Positions 25,251 to 34,561 are shown, counted from the stretch's first letter. The stretch is 64,000 nucleotides of DNA from Butyricimonas synergistica DSM 23225 (GCF_000379665.1 NZ_KB903359.1:283998-347997); one strand, 5' to 3'. Numbers and translations: made by a program. Notes: a model not told the origin generated them from the sequence alone.

Positions 25251-25949
25251 TTAATAACCTAGCACGGGAACATCCAAAGACATATCGTCCAACCCCAGTT
25301 CTTCATCCGGGTAAGGGGTGCCGGCATAACGCAGGCGTAATAATTCCCGTTTAAACTTTAGCGCGAGAGCCCGGCGTTCGTCATATGTTTTGCCAGCCCA
25401 ATCGCCGACTCCCGTGACATCGATTAATTTTTGAAATTTCGGTATGGAATATCTTCCCAAGAAGACATCTTCCACGTCCTTATCCCACCATGCCGGACGG
25501 GATATTTCCGTGCTGAACCAGATGATCTGCCGGGAATATATGCTCTGTCCGCTAAGTATCTCTGTTCCGTTCTCAATGTCGACAACTAACCGTACTTTTT
25601 CGTTCAATCCTTCCCGTTTTAGCGTGATGTAAAGCGTGTCCAGGGTTTGTCCGGCTTTAAACAATGCTTTCTCCGGCAGGGCAAATTGAGAGGGTGCTGC
25701 CGTCGTGTATTGTGTGTTTGCTTTTAAGGCAACTTCTTTTGCCTCGGTCAAAGGCATCCCGATGAGTTTCACGGGTAATCCTATTTTTATTTCTTGTGCC
25801 GAACCGTAAAAGAAGAACGAAATCTCCGTGGAGTCCGTGTATTCGTTCACGAATTGCACGTGATACGGTGAGTCATACAAAGGTATATTTTCTCTGCTGC
25901 AAGCACTTCCTAATCCTACTAATAAGCTGAATAATAATATCTTTTTCAT
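25251..25949 (-). CDS. DUF4843 lipoprotein of locus 1
   Basis: A 232-residue lipoprotein (lipobox GSAC, Cys17). The pattern of a Tyr/Val-rich opening (PYHVQFVNEYTDSTEISFFF), a central beta domain with conserved VALKANTQYTTAAPSQFALP, and a C-terminal region with FLGRYSIPKFQKLIDVTG fits DUF4843 proteins encoded beside SusC/SusD. Presumably a surface component of the uptake complex; no activity is known. It lies between SusD (19 bases upstream) and the PKD-like gene. Confidence 0.83.
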   Translation of the reverse strand: MKKILLFSLLVGLGSACSRENIPLYDSPYHVQFVNEYTDSTEISFFFYGSAQEIKIGLPVKLIGMPLTEAKEVALKANTQYTTAAPSQFALPEKALFKAGQTLDTLYITLKREGLNEKVRLVVDIENGTEILSGQSIYSRQIIWFSTEISRPAWWDKDVEDVFLGRYSIPKFQKLIDVTGVGDWAGKTYDERRALALKFKRELLRLRYAGTPYPDEELGLDDMSLDVPVLGY

Positions 25950-25968
25950 ATTTATCCTCCTTGGTGTT

Positions 25969-27438
25969 TTAGAATACGTCTTCTTTTTCCGGGATGGGAA
26001 GTGTAAACTTGTTTCCCACGTTTACGGTTTCCCCGCCATTCTCGATGGCTATGTTCAATCGCTTGTAGAGGAAGAATAGTTGTCCTTCCGTCAAGTACTC
26101 TTTTTTCATTTCCAGAATCAATTCCCTTTGGTAGCGATTCATGTCGACCACCCGGTTGTCTGCCTGGTAAGCATCCCGTACTTTTTGCAGGTATGATTGG
26201 GCGTTGGTCATGTCGGTAGCGTTGTAACGGCATTCGCTGATAATGTAGTACATTTCGGATAACCGTAATACCGGTATCAAATTGAAGTTTGGCGTAACAT
26301 CGGGAACTTCTGTCGTGAAAGCTTGCCATTTCAAAAGATTGTATAGTCCCGTTTCGTAATTATACTCTCCCAGGTTCTTTCTCAAATCGTCCCCATCCTC
26401 GGTGAAGAAGTCCGTCCAGGCTTTCAAGGCAAAACGTGTATTATTCTCGGTCTTGAATTCCTCGTATAGATCCGGTAATTTATCGTCATACAGGGCAAAC
26501 ATGATTTCCGATTTATACTTGGTATTCAATCCCTTGCCGGATGTCAGTTCACTTGCTGTGGCAAAACGTAAGGCGTCTTCGCCACCCTCCGATGCCACAA
26601 AATGTTCCAACACGAAACGTGCTTCTCTCTCGGCATTGGTTTCATCTCCGGCGTACATGTATACCCGGGCGAGCATCCCGTGAATTGCCATATAATTCAA
26701 CCGGATTCCACGGGAATTAAAGAATCGTCCCAGTTTTGTACTTTGCGGGGAATATCGCCAGGTGGTGGAATACAGACCGTTTTCTGCCGCGTAGGTCGAA
26801 TCAAAATGAGCAACCATATTCTTTGCTTTTAACAGGTCGTCTATCACGAGTTGCAGGAAATCAGACGTTTTCTGCTTGGGTTCGTACTTTGACGGGTAAC
26901 TCGTGAAATAGGGCAAATATGTTCCGTCGGCATTCACCTTGGGGGATGGGGCGAACAGGCGCAACAAGTCGAAATGAATAAACGCCCGTAAGGCATGGGC
27001 TTCCCCCTCGATCAGGTCTTTTTCTATCTCGCCCAACGGGAAGAATGAGCCATCCTTTTTCTGTATTTCGTCGATCAATTTGTTACAATTTGCTATGGCA
27101 TTGTACATCTGAATCCACACTTGGTCTATCATGTTCTTGGTGTCCGCCAGGTCGTAGTTGTACGTGGCTACTTCCGGATAGGCTTTGTTCAGTCTGCTCG
27201 CGTCGTAATCTTGTGCCAGTACGCTCACGAGTCCCCAGGAGAGTTCCCGCCCGTAAAGTTTCTGTTCCGATAGTTCCCGGTATATTCCGTTCAAGGCATT
27301 GCGGAAGCCGGAATAATCATCAAATAACTTCTCGTCCGTTACCTGGTTTTCGGGGGAAACGTCTAACCAGTTACCGCAACCGCTCAAGGTAAACAAGGAC
27401 AGGATGGCTAAAATGATATGGTATCTTATTTTATTCAT
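25969..27438 (-). CDS. SusD/RagB family outer membrane lipoprotein, locus 1
   Basis: A 489-residue lipoprotein (lipobox LSGC, Cys21). The signature GNWLDVSPENQVTDEKLF after the lipobox, the helical TPR-like core (EAHALRAFIHFDLLRLFAPS) and the C-terminal LILEMKKEYLTEGQLFFLYKR are diagnostic. SusD acts as the lid over the SusC barrel and binds the substrate. It lies 12 bases after susC in the same operon. The ligand is unknown. Confidence 0.94.
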   Translation of the reverse strand: MNKIRYHIILAILSLFTLSGCGNWLDVSPENQVTDEKLFDDYSGFRNALNGIYRELSEQKLYGRELSWGLVSVLAQDYDASRLNKAYPEVATYNYDLADTKNMIDQVWIQMYNAIANCNKLIDEIQKKDGSFFPLGEIEKDLIEGEAHALRAFIHFDLLRLFAPSPKVNADGTYLPYFTSYPSKYEPKQKTSDFLQLVIDDLLKAKNMVAHFDSTYAAENGLYSTTWRYSPQSTKLGRFFNSRGIRLNYMAIHGMLARVYMYAGDETNAEREARFVLEHFVASEGGEDALRFATASELTSGKGLNTKYKSEIMFALYDDKLPDLYEEFKTENNTRFALKAWTDFFTEDGDDLRKNLGEYNYETGLYNLLKWQAFTTEVPDVTPNFNLIPVLRLSEMYYIISECRYNATDMTNAQSYLQKVRDAYQADNRVVDMNRYQRELILEMKKEYLTEGQLFFLYKRLNIAIENGGETVNVGNKFTLPIPEKEDVF

Positions 27439-27450
27439 AATATCATGGAT

Positions 27451-30400
27451 TTAGAAAGTTGCATTTAAAGAGAAATTAAATGTGCGGCTGAAAGGGTAGG
27501 ATAGACCTCTTTCTTGTTTCACGTTCGAGATATGCGTCAGGTCGCCCATTTGCAGTTGCAGGCGGAGCATACTCAAACCAATGCGTTTGATTAATTCCCG
27601 CTCGAAGTCGTAGCTTAAACTTAGGGATGTGAAATCCAGTGAATTATAGTCTTGCACAAACCTGGATGTCGGGCGGGTCGTTTCGCTTCTGTCCTTGATG
27701 TCTTTCAACGGGGTACGTTGTCCGGCGGATTCCCAGCGTTGGGTCAGCACGCGTTTGTCTGCATTCTGGTAACGTAAATCCACGCATTCCACTTTTTCCA
27801 CGAGGGTAGAGTTATATGCCTGTGCGCCAAATTCATACATGAAAGAAGCGAACAACGAGAAATTTTTGTACCGTAAGTTCACCCCAAAGCTGCCTTGTGC
27901 GTCCGGTTCCGTGTCCCCGAGAATTTGTTGTTGAGAGGAAACCCAATCATACGAGATTCGTCCGTCCCGGTTCACGTATATTTCTTGCCCGTCACTCGGG
28001 TTAATACCTAGTGATTTCATACCCCATATGGAGGTGAGCGAACCGCCTTCCTCGTATTTCATGAGCGGTTTGGCGTAAGTCAGGTCTTTCTTGTTATCTT
28101 CAAACTTCCCGAATTCTTCGTCGACACGGGTGTTGTAGGCTTTCAACGATTCGGAGATTTTCATGATCCGGTTCTTGTTGTGTGCCAAGTTACCGTACAG
28201 GATGACATCCCAATTCTGCGTCCTGTACACGTTGGCACGCACGATGATTTCATACCCCCGGTTCCGTACCTCTCCCAAGTTATCCTTGTAGGACTCGAAA
28301 CCCGTGGATACCGGGATCGTCACGTCCGTGATTAAGTCTTTGGTCAGCTTGTTGTACCAGTCTGCTTCCACCGTGATATTATCATTGCATAATCCCAGTA
28401 CGAAGCGGATGTTCAATTCATTGGTCTTCTCCCAGGTCAATTTGTCGTTACCCATGTAGAACAAGGTCAGCCCGTTTCCCGTGCCGTAATATTTGTCGGA
28501 AATTTTGTACGTGTGTTTGGCTGCATAGGCGGGGAAGTTTACTTTACCCGTTTGCCCGTAAGTACTGGTTAATCGCAATTGGCTGATTTTCTCTACTCCC
28601 TGCAAGAACCCGTATTTGTGAAAATTGATTCCTGCGCCGACAGCGTAGAATGAAGCCGTTTTATTGTCTGTCCCGAATTCGGAAGAACCGTCCATACGGA
28701 AGGAGGCATCCATCAGGTAAATATCCTGGAATGAATAGTTTAATGCTGCGTACACGCTGGACAGGCGGGTATGGTTATCCGAGAAGGTGGGGGCATCCGA
28801 TTTCTCGGCGTACATGGGCGAACTCAATTCTCCGGACGGGAATCCCCGGAACGTGGTACTTTCATAACTATATTTGTTCTCGTTCAATTCGATACCGGCG
28901 GAGAAGTTGATGTTGTGGTTTCCCAATGTTTTCACGTAATTGGCGAATGCCTTGAAATTCCAGCTTATTGTTTCGGATTTACTCTTGTCCAACGTCCCCC
29001 TTTGTACGCTTAGATCTTCGTCTGTCCTTTTAAAGGTTGCGGATTCCGGATCCACGAACGTGGAAGCCCATTCATTTGTTTTTGTGATTGAGAATTGGGC
29101 TTTCATTTGAAGTCCGTCTTGTATATACCAGTTTACACCCAAGTTATCTGTCAACGAGCTGTAATTGTTATTGCTGAAATTCTTCATCAGTTTAGCCTCG
29201 TAATAGGGATTCAATCGGGTTTCATTGATGTGCCACTTTAAGTCGTTCACGTAATTCCCGTCGATATCTTTGTAAGACACGTAAGGCAGTCGGCGGGTGT
29301 ATTCGCTGAAATCCCCGTAAGGAGAATTTGTTCCCTTGGTGACGTCGTAACTTACCTCGTTGCGCAATTGTAAGTTCTTCACCCGGTAATCCAGCATGAA
29401 AGAAGAACCGACCCGTGTTCTTCCGGATTCTTTCATTACCCCGTTCTGCTCGTCGTAACGCATCGTGATCCCGAAACGGAAGTCATTGGCGCCTCCCTCA
29501 ATAAACAAGCTGTGCTTGTGATTAAAGGGGTTTCTCAGGGGAAGGGAAATCCAGTCGGTGTTCACGCCTGCCATGATATTATTCATTTTCTCGACATATT
29601 CCCTTTGTAGGCTTTGGAATTCCACGGGAGAATCGGATTCGTAGAATCCGGCTAACCGTTCCGCTTCCAACTTTTCACTCGCATTCATCAGGTTGTAGTC
29701 CGAAATATCCGGCACGGTCAACTCGCCCATGAAATCGTAGGATACCCGGAGTTTGCCGGGTTGCGGGGCTACGGTTTCGATCACGATCACCCCGTTGGCG
29801 GCACGTGAACCGTACAATGCCGTTGCGGCGGCGTCTTTCAGAATCGTGATGTTCGCAATCCGGTTCGGGTCGAAGTCATACACTTTATCTATTTTTACCT
29901 CGTACCCGTCCATGATAAACAACGGGGCGTTCGGGTTATTCTGTAACGCTGTTTTGGACACTGAATTTTTATCCAGTTCCATGACTCCCATGCCGGAACG
30001 TCCGCGGATGTAAAACTCGGGTACCGTGTTCGGGTCTGATCCCATCTCGTTGTTTTTCATGATACGCAGGGAAGGGTCGAAGACTTGCAGTGCCGAAATG
30101 ACATTCCGGGAAGCCACTTTCAATAAATCTTTTTTCTCCACCCGGATAGCCGTTCCCGTGAAACTGGATTTCTTCACGTTCGCGTAACCGGTCACCACAA
30201 CATCTTCCAGGCTTTCTTTTTTCTCCTGGAGAATCACCTTGATTTCTTTCTGACCGGTGATTTCCACTTCTCGTGTTTCAAAACCAAGGAAGCTGATAAC
30301 GAGCGTGATGTCCTGGGTGGTCGGGAGGGTTAGTTTGAACTTGCCGTCTTTGTCTGTGGCGGTTCCTACTTGTGTCCCTTTTATCATGATTGTCGTTCCG

Positions 30401-30804
30401 GGGAGGGGGGCATTGTTTTCGTCAAGCACTACTCCACTGATCTCCTTATTCTGCGGGGGCGTGTTTTTTTCCTCCTTCAATTTTATCACTACCGTGTCGT
30501 CGACAATCTGGTACGTGAAGCCTGTATTTTCCAGACAGAGTGCCAAAACTTGTGTGAAAGGTTTATTCTCGGCTTTCACGGTGACACGCGGGGCTTTATT
30601 AACAATTTCCAAATTATATAGGAACTCGTAACCCGATTTCGTCTTGAGTTCTTTGAGGACATTTGCTAGTGTTTCATTTTTGAAATCGACACTGATTATT
30701 TTGTCCTGTTTTTGACCGTACCCAGCGAAGGATAGGGAGGTAAGGCATAGGGTAAATGTGAGTAACAGATACCTTTTTAATAGATTATTCGTATTTTGTT
30801 TCAT
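27451..30804 (-). CDS. SusC/RagA TonB-dependent transporter with STN domain, locus 1
   Basis: A 1117-residue outer membrane transporter. After a signal peptide (about 1-30) come an STN signalling domain (about 34-113), a carboxypeptidase-regulatory-like domain (about 121-190), the plug with DVVVTGYANVKKSSFTGTA and LKDAAATALYGSRAANGVI, and a large beta barrel ending in Phe (FNFSLNATF). The STN domain is the part that signals occupancy to a FecR anti-sigma factor, encoded upstream. Together with SusD it imports a substrate using TonB energy. The absence of glycosidases nearby leaves the substrate open. Confidence 0.95.
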   Translation of the reverse strand: MKQNTNNLLKRYLLLTFTLCLTSLSFAGYGQKQDKIISVDFKNETLANVLKELKTKSGYEFLYNLEIVNKAPRVTVKAENKPFTQVLALCLENTGFTYQIVDDTVVIKLKEEKNTPPQNKEISGVVLDENNAPLPGTTIMIKGTQVGTATDKDGKFKLTLPTTQDITLVISFLGFETREVEITGQKEIKVILQEKKESLEDVVVTGYANVKKSSFTGTAIRVEKKDLLKVASRNVISALQVFDPSLRIMKNNEMGSDPNTVPEFYIRGRSGMGVMELDKNSVSKTALQNNPNAPLFIMDGYEVKIDKVYDFDPNRIANITILKDAAATALYGSRAANGVIVIETVAPQPGKLRVSYDFMGELTVPDISDYNLMNASEKLEAERLAGFYESDSPVEFQSLQREYVEKMNNIMAGVNTDWISLPLRNPFNHKHSLFIEGGANDFRFGITMRYDEQNGVMKESGRTRVGSSFMLDYRVKNLQLRNEVSYDVTKGTNSPYGDFSEYTRRLPYVSYKDIDGNYVNDLKWHINETRLNPYYEAKLMKNFSNNNYSSLTDNLGVNWYIQDGLQMKAQFSITKTNEWASTFVDPESATFKRTDEDLSVQRGTLDKSKSETISWNFKAFANYVKTLGNHNINFSAGIELNENKYSYESTTFRGFPSGELSSPMYAEKSDAPTFSDNHTRLSSVYAALNYSFQDIYLMDASFRMDGSSEFGTDNKTASFYAVGAGINFHKYGFLQGVEKISQLRLTSTYGQTGKVNFPAYAAKHTYKISDKYYGTGNGLTLFYMGNDKLTWEKTNELNIRFVLGLCNDNITVEADWYNKLTKDLITDVTIPVSTGFESYKDNLGEVRNRGYEIIVRANVYRTQNWDVILYGNLAHNKNRIMKISESLKAYNTRVDEEFGKFEDNKKDLTYAKPLMKYEEGGSLTSIWGMKSLGINPSDGQEIYVNRDGRISYDWVSSQQQILGDTEPDAQGSFGVNLRYKNFSLFASFMYEFGAQAYNSTLVEKVECVDLRYQNADKRVLTQRWESAGQRTPLKDIKDRSETTRPTSRFVQDYNSLDFTSLSLSYDFERELIKRIGLSMLRLQLQMGDLTHISNVKQERGLSYPFSRTFNFSLNATF

Positions 30805-31176
30805 AAGTTTGTTTGTGGTTTATGTTACTTGTTTCAAGTGTTAATTACCATAAAAGGTCACGATCAATAAACGAACGTTTATTAATCGTAAAAAAGGTAA
30901 GAAGTAATCTCTTTTATTGGTATTGTAATAAAATGCTAATCACTTGAAAATGAGAAATACGTTTGTTGTTTGTAGGGCATTTTGAAAGGATGCGCTTAGA
31001 CAAGGAATAAACGTTGGATTAATGACATAAAATTTCTTTTTTAGATGGTTAGACTTAAGTGTATAATTCTCCCCTTTATCGCAGCCATTCGATGCGATAT
31101 TAAGTATTTTGACTGTTCATTTTTCTATCGTGCCATTCCAGATTGATATCAGGATACAGAAATGACATGACATCCG
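30805..31176. other. Regulatory gap between FecR and SusC of locus 1
   Basis: This 372-base AT-rich stretch has no coding frame. It contains the 18-base palindrome AATAAACG-AA-CGTTTATT (30866-30883) extended by CGATC/AATCG flanks, and a weaker inverted repeat ATCGCA/TGCGAT (31078-31098). Its place upstream of susC on the minus strand suggests the ECF-dependent susC promoter and an operator lie here. Confidence 0.4.
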
Positions 31177-32223
31177 TTATTCCTTTATTTTTACGATTAT
31201 ATTATTCTTTTCCAATTCAAACCTCACGTGTGTTGTTAATTCTATGATATTGCATATTTCTTTGATACTGCTATATTTAGGAACGCTACCCTCGAAATGA
31301 TATTGTTTTGCCTCTTCGTCCCTGAATGTCACTTGCACGTCATACCATCTGGACAACTTTTTCATGATGTTTTCCAGGCTTTCGCTGTCGAAATAGAAAC
31401 GTTCGTTCATCCATGTGGTATAATAATGCGGGTCTACCTTTTTTATCAACATCTTCCCGTCTTTCAAGAGGGCTTGTTCTCCCGGGTTCAGTATTCGGCG
31501 GGTATTCTCGTGCAGAATCTCGATCTTCCCCCTTGCCAACGTCGTGTGGGAATAATTGTCATCGTTGTAGTCCATCACGTTGAAGGCTGTCCCCAACACT
31601 CTGATCGAGTAGTCTTTTGTTTCGACGATAAACGGCTTCTCTTTATTCTCGCTTACGACAAAGTATGCCTCACCTTCTAGTTGTACCTTCCGGAGGGTAT
31701 CCGAGAAGAACACGGGATATTTCAACGAGGACGACGAGTTTAACCATACCTGCGTCCCGTCGGAGAGCGTGATGTTGTATTCTCCCTTTGGAGGGATCAC
31801 CAGTGTATTGTAGATCTCGATCTTGTCATCCGCCGAGCGCGGGGTATAGACGATCCCCTCGTTCTTTTGCGATAAAATGCGGGTTCCGTTTACTTCCGTC
31901 AGCGAGAGCGTATCCCCGGAAAGTACCAGCGAACTGCCGTCCGAAGTGTATAAAATCGCTTTTTTATCTCCCGGTAATACCTTTGCCAGTGTTTGTTCCG
32001 TTGGCGAAAGCGAAGAAGTATCTAGTAACAGGTAAAGTCCGCCCGCCACGATAGGCAACATGAATATAGCGGCATAGCTTATCCTCTGGATTCTACGTTT
32101 CCGACGAATGACAATTTCAAGCTTGTCCTTCATCTTCGTCCAGTATTTCGGGTGCTGTAATTTCTTCATCTCTACCCAATCCCGGATGATCTTTTCGTCT
32201 ATATTTTTTGGTTCATTTGGCAT
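31177..32223 (-). CDS. FecR-family anti-sigma factor, locus 1
   Basis: A 348-residue protein with an N-terminal cytoplasmic sigma-binding part, one membrane helix (about 47-67, AAIFMLPIVAGGLYLLL), then the FecR periplasmic domain (EYNITLSDGTQVWLNSSSSL, EGEAYFVVSENKEKPFIVET, VLGTAFNVMDY) and the DUF4974 tail that contacts the STN domain (LENIMKKLSRWYDVQVTFRD). It holds the ECF sigma factor until SusC binds substrate. ATG at 32223 (MPNEPKN) is preferred over the in-frame one ten codons upstream. Confidence 0.92.
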   Translation of the reverse strand: MPNEPKNIDEKIIRDWVEMKKLQHPKYWTKMKDKLEIVIRRKRRIQRISYAAIFMLPIVAGGLYLLLDTSSLSPTEQTLAKVLPGDKKAILYTSDGSSLVLSGDTLSLTEVNGTRILSQKNEGIVYTPRSADDKIEIYNTLVIPPKGEYNITLSDGTQVWLNSSSSLKYPVFFSDTLRKVQLEGEAYFVVSENKEKPFIVETKDYSIRVLGTAFNVMDYNDDNYSHTTLARGKIEILHENTRRILNPGEQALLKDGKMLIKKVDPHYYTTWMNERFYFDSESLENIMKKLSRWYDVQVTFRDEEAKQYHFEGSVPKYSSIKEICNIIELTTHVRFELEKNNIIVKIKE

Positions 32224-32294
32224 GGTTTTGTCATATCGTTTATATAATAACAAAAATAATGCAGAATCTACCTAGTCGTTTTTACAACTATTTT

Positions 32295-32822
32295 TCACTT
32301 TCTCGCGAATTTAACATTTCGAAGAAGGAAAAGTAGTACTAAAAGATGTTTTCGTAGATGTTGGAAAGCGGTTGTCATATGCGCTTTCACGGTGTGGTAC
32401 GATATCCCAAATTGCGAGGCGACATCTTCATAACGTTGCCCCTGCAAATATACCTGCTTGAAAATCTCTTTGCATTTGGCAGGTAACGACTCGATAGCGG
32501 CATCCAGCCGTTCCAATTGTTGCATATGGGCGATTTCCTCCTGGATATCTTTTTCTGGGATAGCCTCTTGGGTGGAGGATAGGGGAATGGTTCTCTTTTT
32601 CGAGAGATTGATATAATTCAAGGATGCATTTTTCACGCAGGTAAACAAGAAGGAAGAAGTGGCGTATTTTAAACGTTTCGTTTCGAACAGGTGCAAAAAC
32701 ACGTCTTGAACAATATCTTCTGCCGGTTCCCGCGAGCCGACTAGCTTACCGGAATAGAGAACCAAGTGGCTGAAATAGCGGGTGAAAAGTTCTTCCAGTA
32801 GTATGATTTGTTCCTTCTCCAT
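32295..32822 (-). CDS. ECF sigma-70 factor, locus 1
   Basis: A 175-residue ECF sigma factor. Region 2 includes AEDIVQDVFLHLFE (about 34-47) and region 4 carries the helix-turn-helix YEDVASQFGISYHTVKAHM (about 130-148). It would direct RNA polymerase to the susC promoter of the same locus once released by FecR, the next gene 71 bases downstream. A hydrophobic C-terminal stretch (LLVLLFLLRNV) is common in the Bacteroidota sub-family. Confidence 0.93.
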   Translation of the reverse strand: MEKEQIILLEELFTRYFSHLVLYSGKLVGSREPAEDIVQDVFLHLFETKRLKYATSSFLFTCVKNASLNYINLSKKRTIPLSSTQEAIPEKDIQEEIAHMQQLERLDAAIESLPAKCKEIFKQVYLQGQRYEDVASQFGISYHTVKAHMTTAFQHLRKHLLVLLFLLRNVKFARK

Positions 32823-32938
32823 TTGTTTTCGTGTGATTATGTACCGGACAAAATTATAATTTCTTCTTTAATGAACAATAAATTTCGTTTAATATGATAG
32901 GGAAAAGTGTACGGATTATTTGGATTCCCCGTGAATTA

Positions 32939-32956
32939 ATCCCCATTTATAGGGGT
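32939..32956. promoter_or_regulatory. Palindromic site upstream of the hemerythrin/LuxR pair
   Basis: An 18-base inverted repeat with ends ATCCCC and GGGGT around ATTTATA. It lies 98 bases before the first start codon and resembles the perfect palindrome downstream of the pair at 34426-34443 (shared ATCCC-n8-GGG spacing). It could be an operator for the encoded LuxR-type regulator. Confidence 0.4.
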
Positions 32957-33010
32957 GCATCCCGTTGCTTTTACCCGATTTTGAGGATGTTGTGTCTTTA
33001 AATATTTTCT

Positions 33011-33018
33011 TATTTTTG
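33011..33018 (+). promoter_or_regulatory. Candidate -7 box (TATTTTTG) of the hemerythrin gene
   Basis: TATTTTTG matches TAnnTTTG; a TTG at 32990-32992 is 18 bases upstream. The start codon at 33054 is 35 bases downstream. Confidence 0.5.
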
Positions 33019-33053
33019 ATGTCGTGAAATATCATAAATAATTCTATAAACTA

Positions 33054-33815
33054 ATGAATAAACTTGGTAGTGAGTTGAATATTTCCAATATTTGTGGTAA
33101 AAATAATACTATGAATTCACATCTATTCTCTGCCGATATGAAATTGGCAGATGTTATTCATGCCGATTATTCCCTTTTGCTGCTTTTGCACCGTTTCGGG
33201 TTGAACCTGGGGTTCGGGGATAAGACCGTGCGGGAGGTTTGTGAGGCGAATCATGTGTCCTGTCCCTTGTTCCTGATGATTTGTAACGTGTATAGCAATG
33301 AGGCGTATTTACCCATGGACAAGGAAATCGAGCGTATCGGTACGGATGTCGACCAGTTGATCGCTTACTTGAAGAATTCCCATGATTATTACCTCAATAG
33401 CCGTATGTTCGTGATCGAGGAGCAGCTGAAAGAGATTTCGGGGAATTGCGAGGAGCATCACAAGAAAATCCTTCACCTTTTCTTCAACGAGTACAAGAAC
33501 GAGGTTATCAAGCATTTTGCTTACGAGGAAGACACTGTTTTTCCGTATATTTCCGGCATCATGCATGGTGATCGTTCTGGCAACTATGAGATTGAGGAAT
33601 TCAAGGAAAATCACAGCAATATTGATGATAAACTAAACGACCTGAAGAATATTATCATGAAGTACCTGCAAGGAGATGCGTTGTCTGAAATGCGAATCCG
33701 GGTGCTGTTCGGAATATTCTCGCTGGAAGAAGATTTAAGCAAACATTCTTTGATAGAGGATAAGATTTTAATCCCGTTAGTCAAGAAATTAGAACAACAA
33801 TATGGCAAGCAATAA
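33054..33815 (+). CDS. Hemerythrin domain-containing protein
   Basis: A 253-residue soluble protein. The first part (about 27-100, MKLADVIHADYSLLLLLHRFG and GFGDKTVREVCE) resembles the DUF1858-like module often joined to iron-sulfur repair or hemerythrin proteins. The helical bundle supplies candidate di-iron ligands His110, His135/136, His154 with Glu158 (IKHFAYEEDTVFPYI), His187 and His231 with Glu235. It may bind oxygen or nitric oxide. The gene overlaps the LuxR-type regulator by 14 bases, suggesting a sensor-regulator pair. Another possible start is the Met at 33111. Confidence 0.85.
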   Translation: MNKLGSELNISNICGKNNTMNSHLFSADMKLADVIHADYSLLLLLHRFGLNLGFGDKTVREVCEANHVSCPLFLMICNVYSNEAYLPMDKEIERIGTDVDQLIAYLKNSHDYYLNSRMFVIEEQLKEISGNCEEHHKKILHLFFNEYKNEVIKHFAYEEDTVFPYISGIMHGDRSGNYEIEEFKENHSNIDDKLNDLKNIIMKYLQGDALSEMRIRVLFGIFSLEEDLSKHSLIEDKILIPLVKKLEQQYGKQ

Positions 33816-34410
33816 TAAATCGTACCGAATTGTTATTATTGAGCCGTCAATGATTATATCGACCGGTTTGCGGAAATTGATAGAGGGCAGGCATGATTTC
33901 GAGGTCGTTGCCTCGCTTGCCGATTGCTATCATTGCGTGGAGAAGATTAATCATCTCGCCCCGGATATTATTATAATTAATCCCTCGACCGTGGAGCCGA
34001 AAAGGCGGCAACACCTGGAAGAATTATTCGAGGGGATGAAGAGTGCGGCTTTGGTAGCTTTGGTCTACCAGTATATAGAACCGGAAGCATTGAAACAATA
34101 CCACACGGTGATCGATATCTCGGATGATGCTGACAAGATAGCGCAGAAATTGTTGCAATCCATTGATGCCCTCAACGCTCCCGCCGACGGTGCCGATAAA
34201 AACGAACTTTCCGAACGGGAAAAGGAAATATTGGTATCCCTGGCAAAAGGCAAGATCAATAAAGAGATCGCCGACCAGCATCATATATCGGTACACACGG
34301 TCATTACCCACCGCAAAAACATCATCCGTAAAACCGGAATTAAGTCGGTATCGGGACTCACCGTGTACGCTATTTTGAACAATCTCATCGATATTAATGA
34401 GGTGGAGTGA
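33802..34410 (+). CDS. LuxR-type regulator with degenerate receiver domain
   Basis: A 202-residue protein with a receiver-like N-terminal domain (about 8-120) and a C-terminal LuxR helix-turn-helix (LSEREKEILVSLAKGKINKEIA, about 136-157, then HTVITHRKNIIRKTG). The position of the phosphorylated Asp is Asn60 (PDIIIINPS) and the acidic pocket reads IIEPS instead of the usual Asp pair. Phosphorylation is thus unlikely; control may come from protein contact, for instance with the hemerythrin protein encoded by the overlapping upstream gene. No histidine kinase is nearby. Confidence 0.88.
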   Translation: MASNNKSYRIVIIEPSMIISTGLRKLIEGRHDFEVVASLADCYHCVEKINHLAPDIIIINPSTVEPKRRQHLEELFEGMKSAALVALVYQYIEPEALKQYHTVIDISDDADKIAQKLLQSIDALNAPADGADKNELSEREKEILVSLAKGKINKEIADQHHISVHTVITHRKNIIRKTGIKSVSGLTVYAILNNLIDINEVE

Positions 34411-34425
34411 CTTTTTATCCAAAAT

Positions 34426-34443
34426 ATCCCTAATATTAGGGAT
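34426..34443. promoter_or_regulatory. Perfect 18-base palindrome downstream of the LuxR gene
   Basis: ATCCCTAAT joined directly to ATTAGGGAT. It begins 16 bases after the LuxR stop. A -7-like box GATCTTTG lies 22 bases further on (34466-34473), so the site has the spacing of an activator site for a short transcript ending at the terminator 34529-34561. It is related to the inverted repeat at 32939-32956. Confidence 0.4.
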
Positions 34444-34528
34444 TGCGGGATAAGGCTAAAATCGAGATCTTTGTAATGTTAATAATATGATTTTTCTTTT
34501 CAACGTAAGCCATTGAAAAAATTTTGCC

Positions 34529-34561
34529 AAAAAGCTCTCGTCATTTTGACGGGAGCTTTTT
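34529..34561 (+). terminator. Strong terminator
   Basis: Arms AAAAAGCTCTCGTC (34529-34542) and GACGGGAGCTTTTT (34548-34561) pair over 14 positions with one G-T wobble around a 5-base loop and end in a T tract. It ends the hemerythrin/LuxR transcript, or a short separate RNA starting near 34480. Confidence 0.85.
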
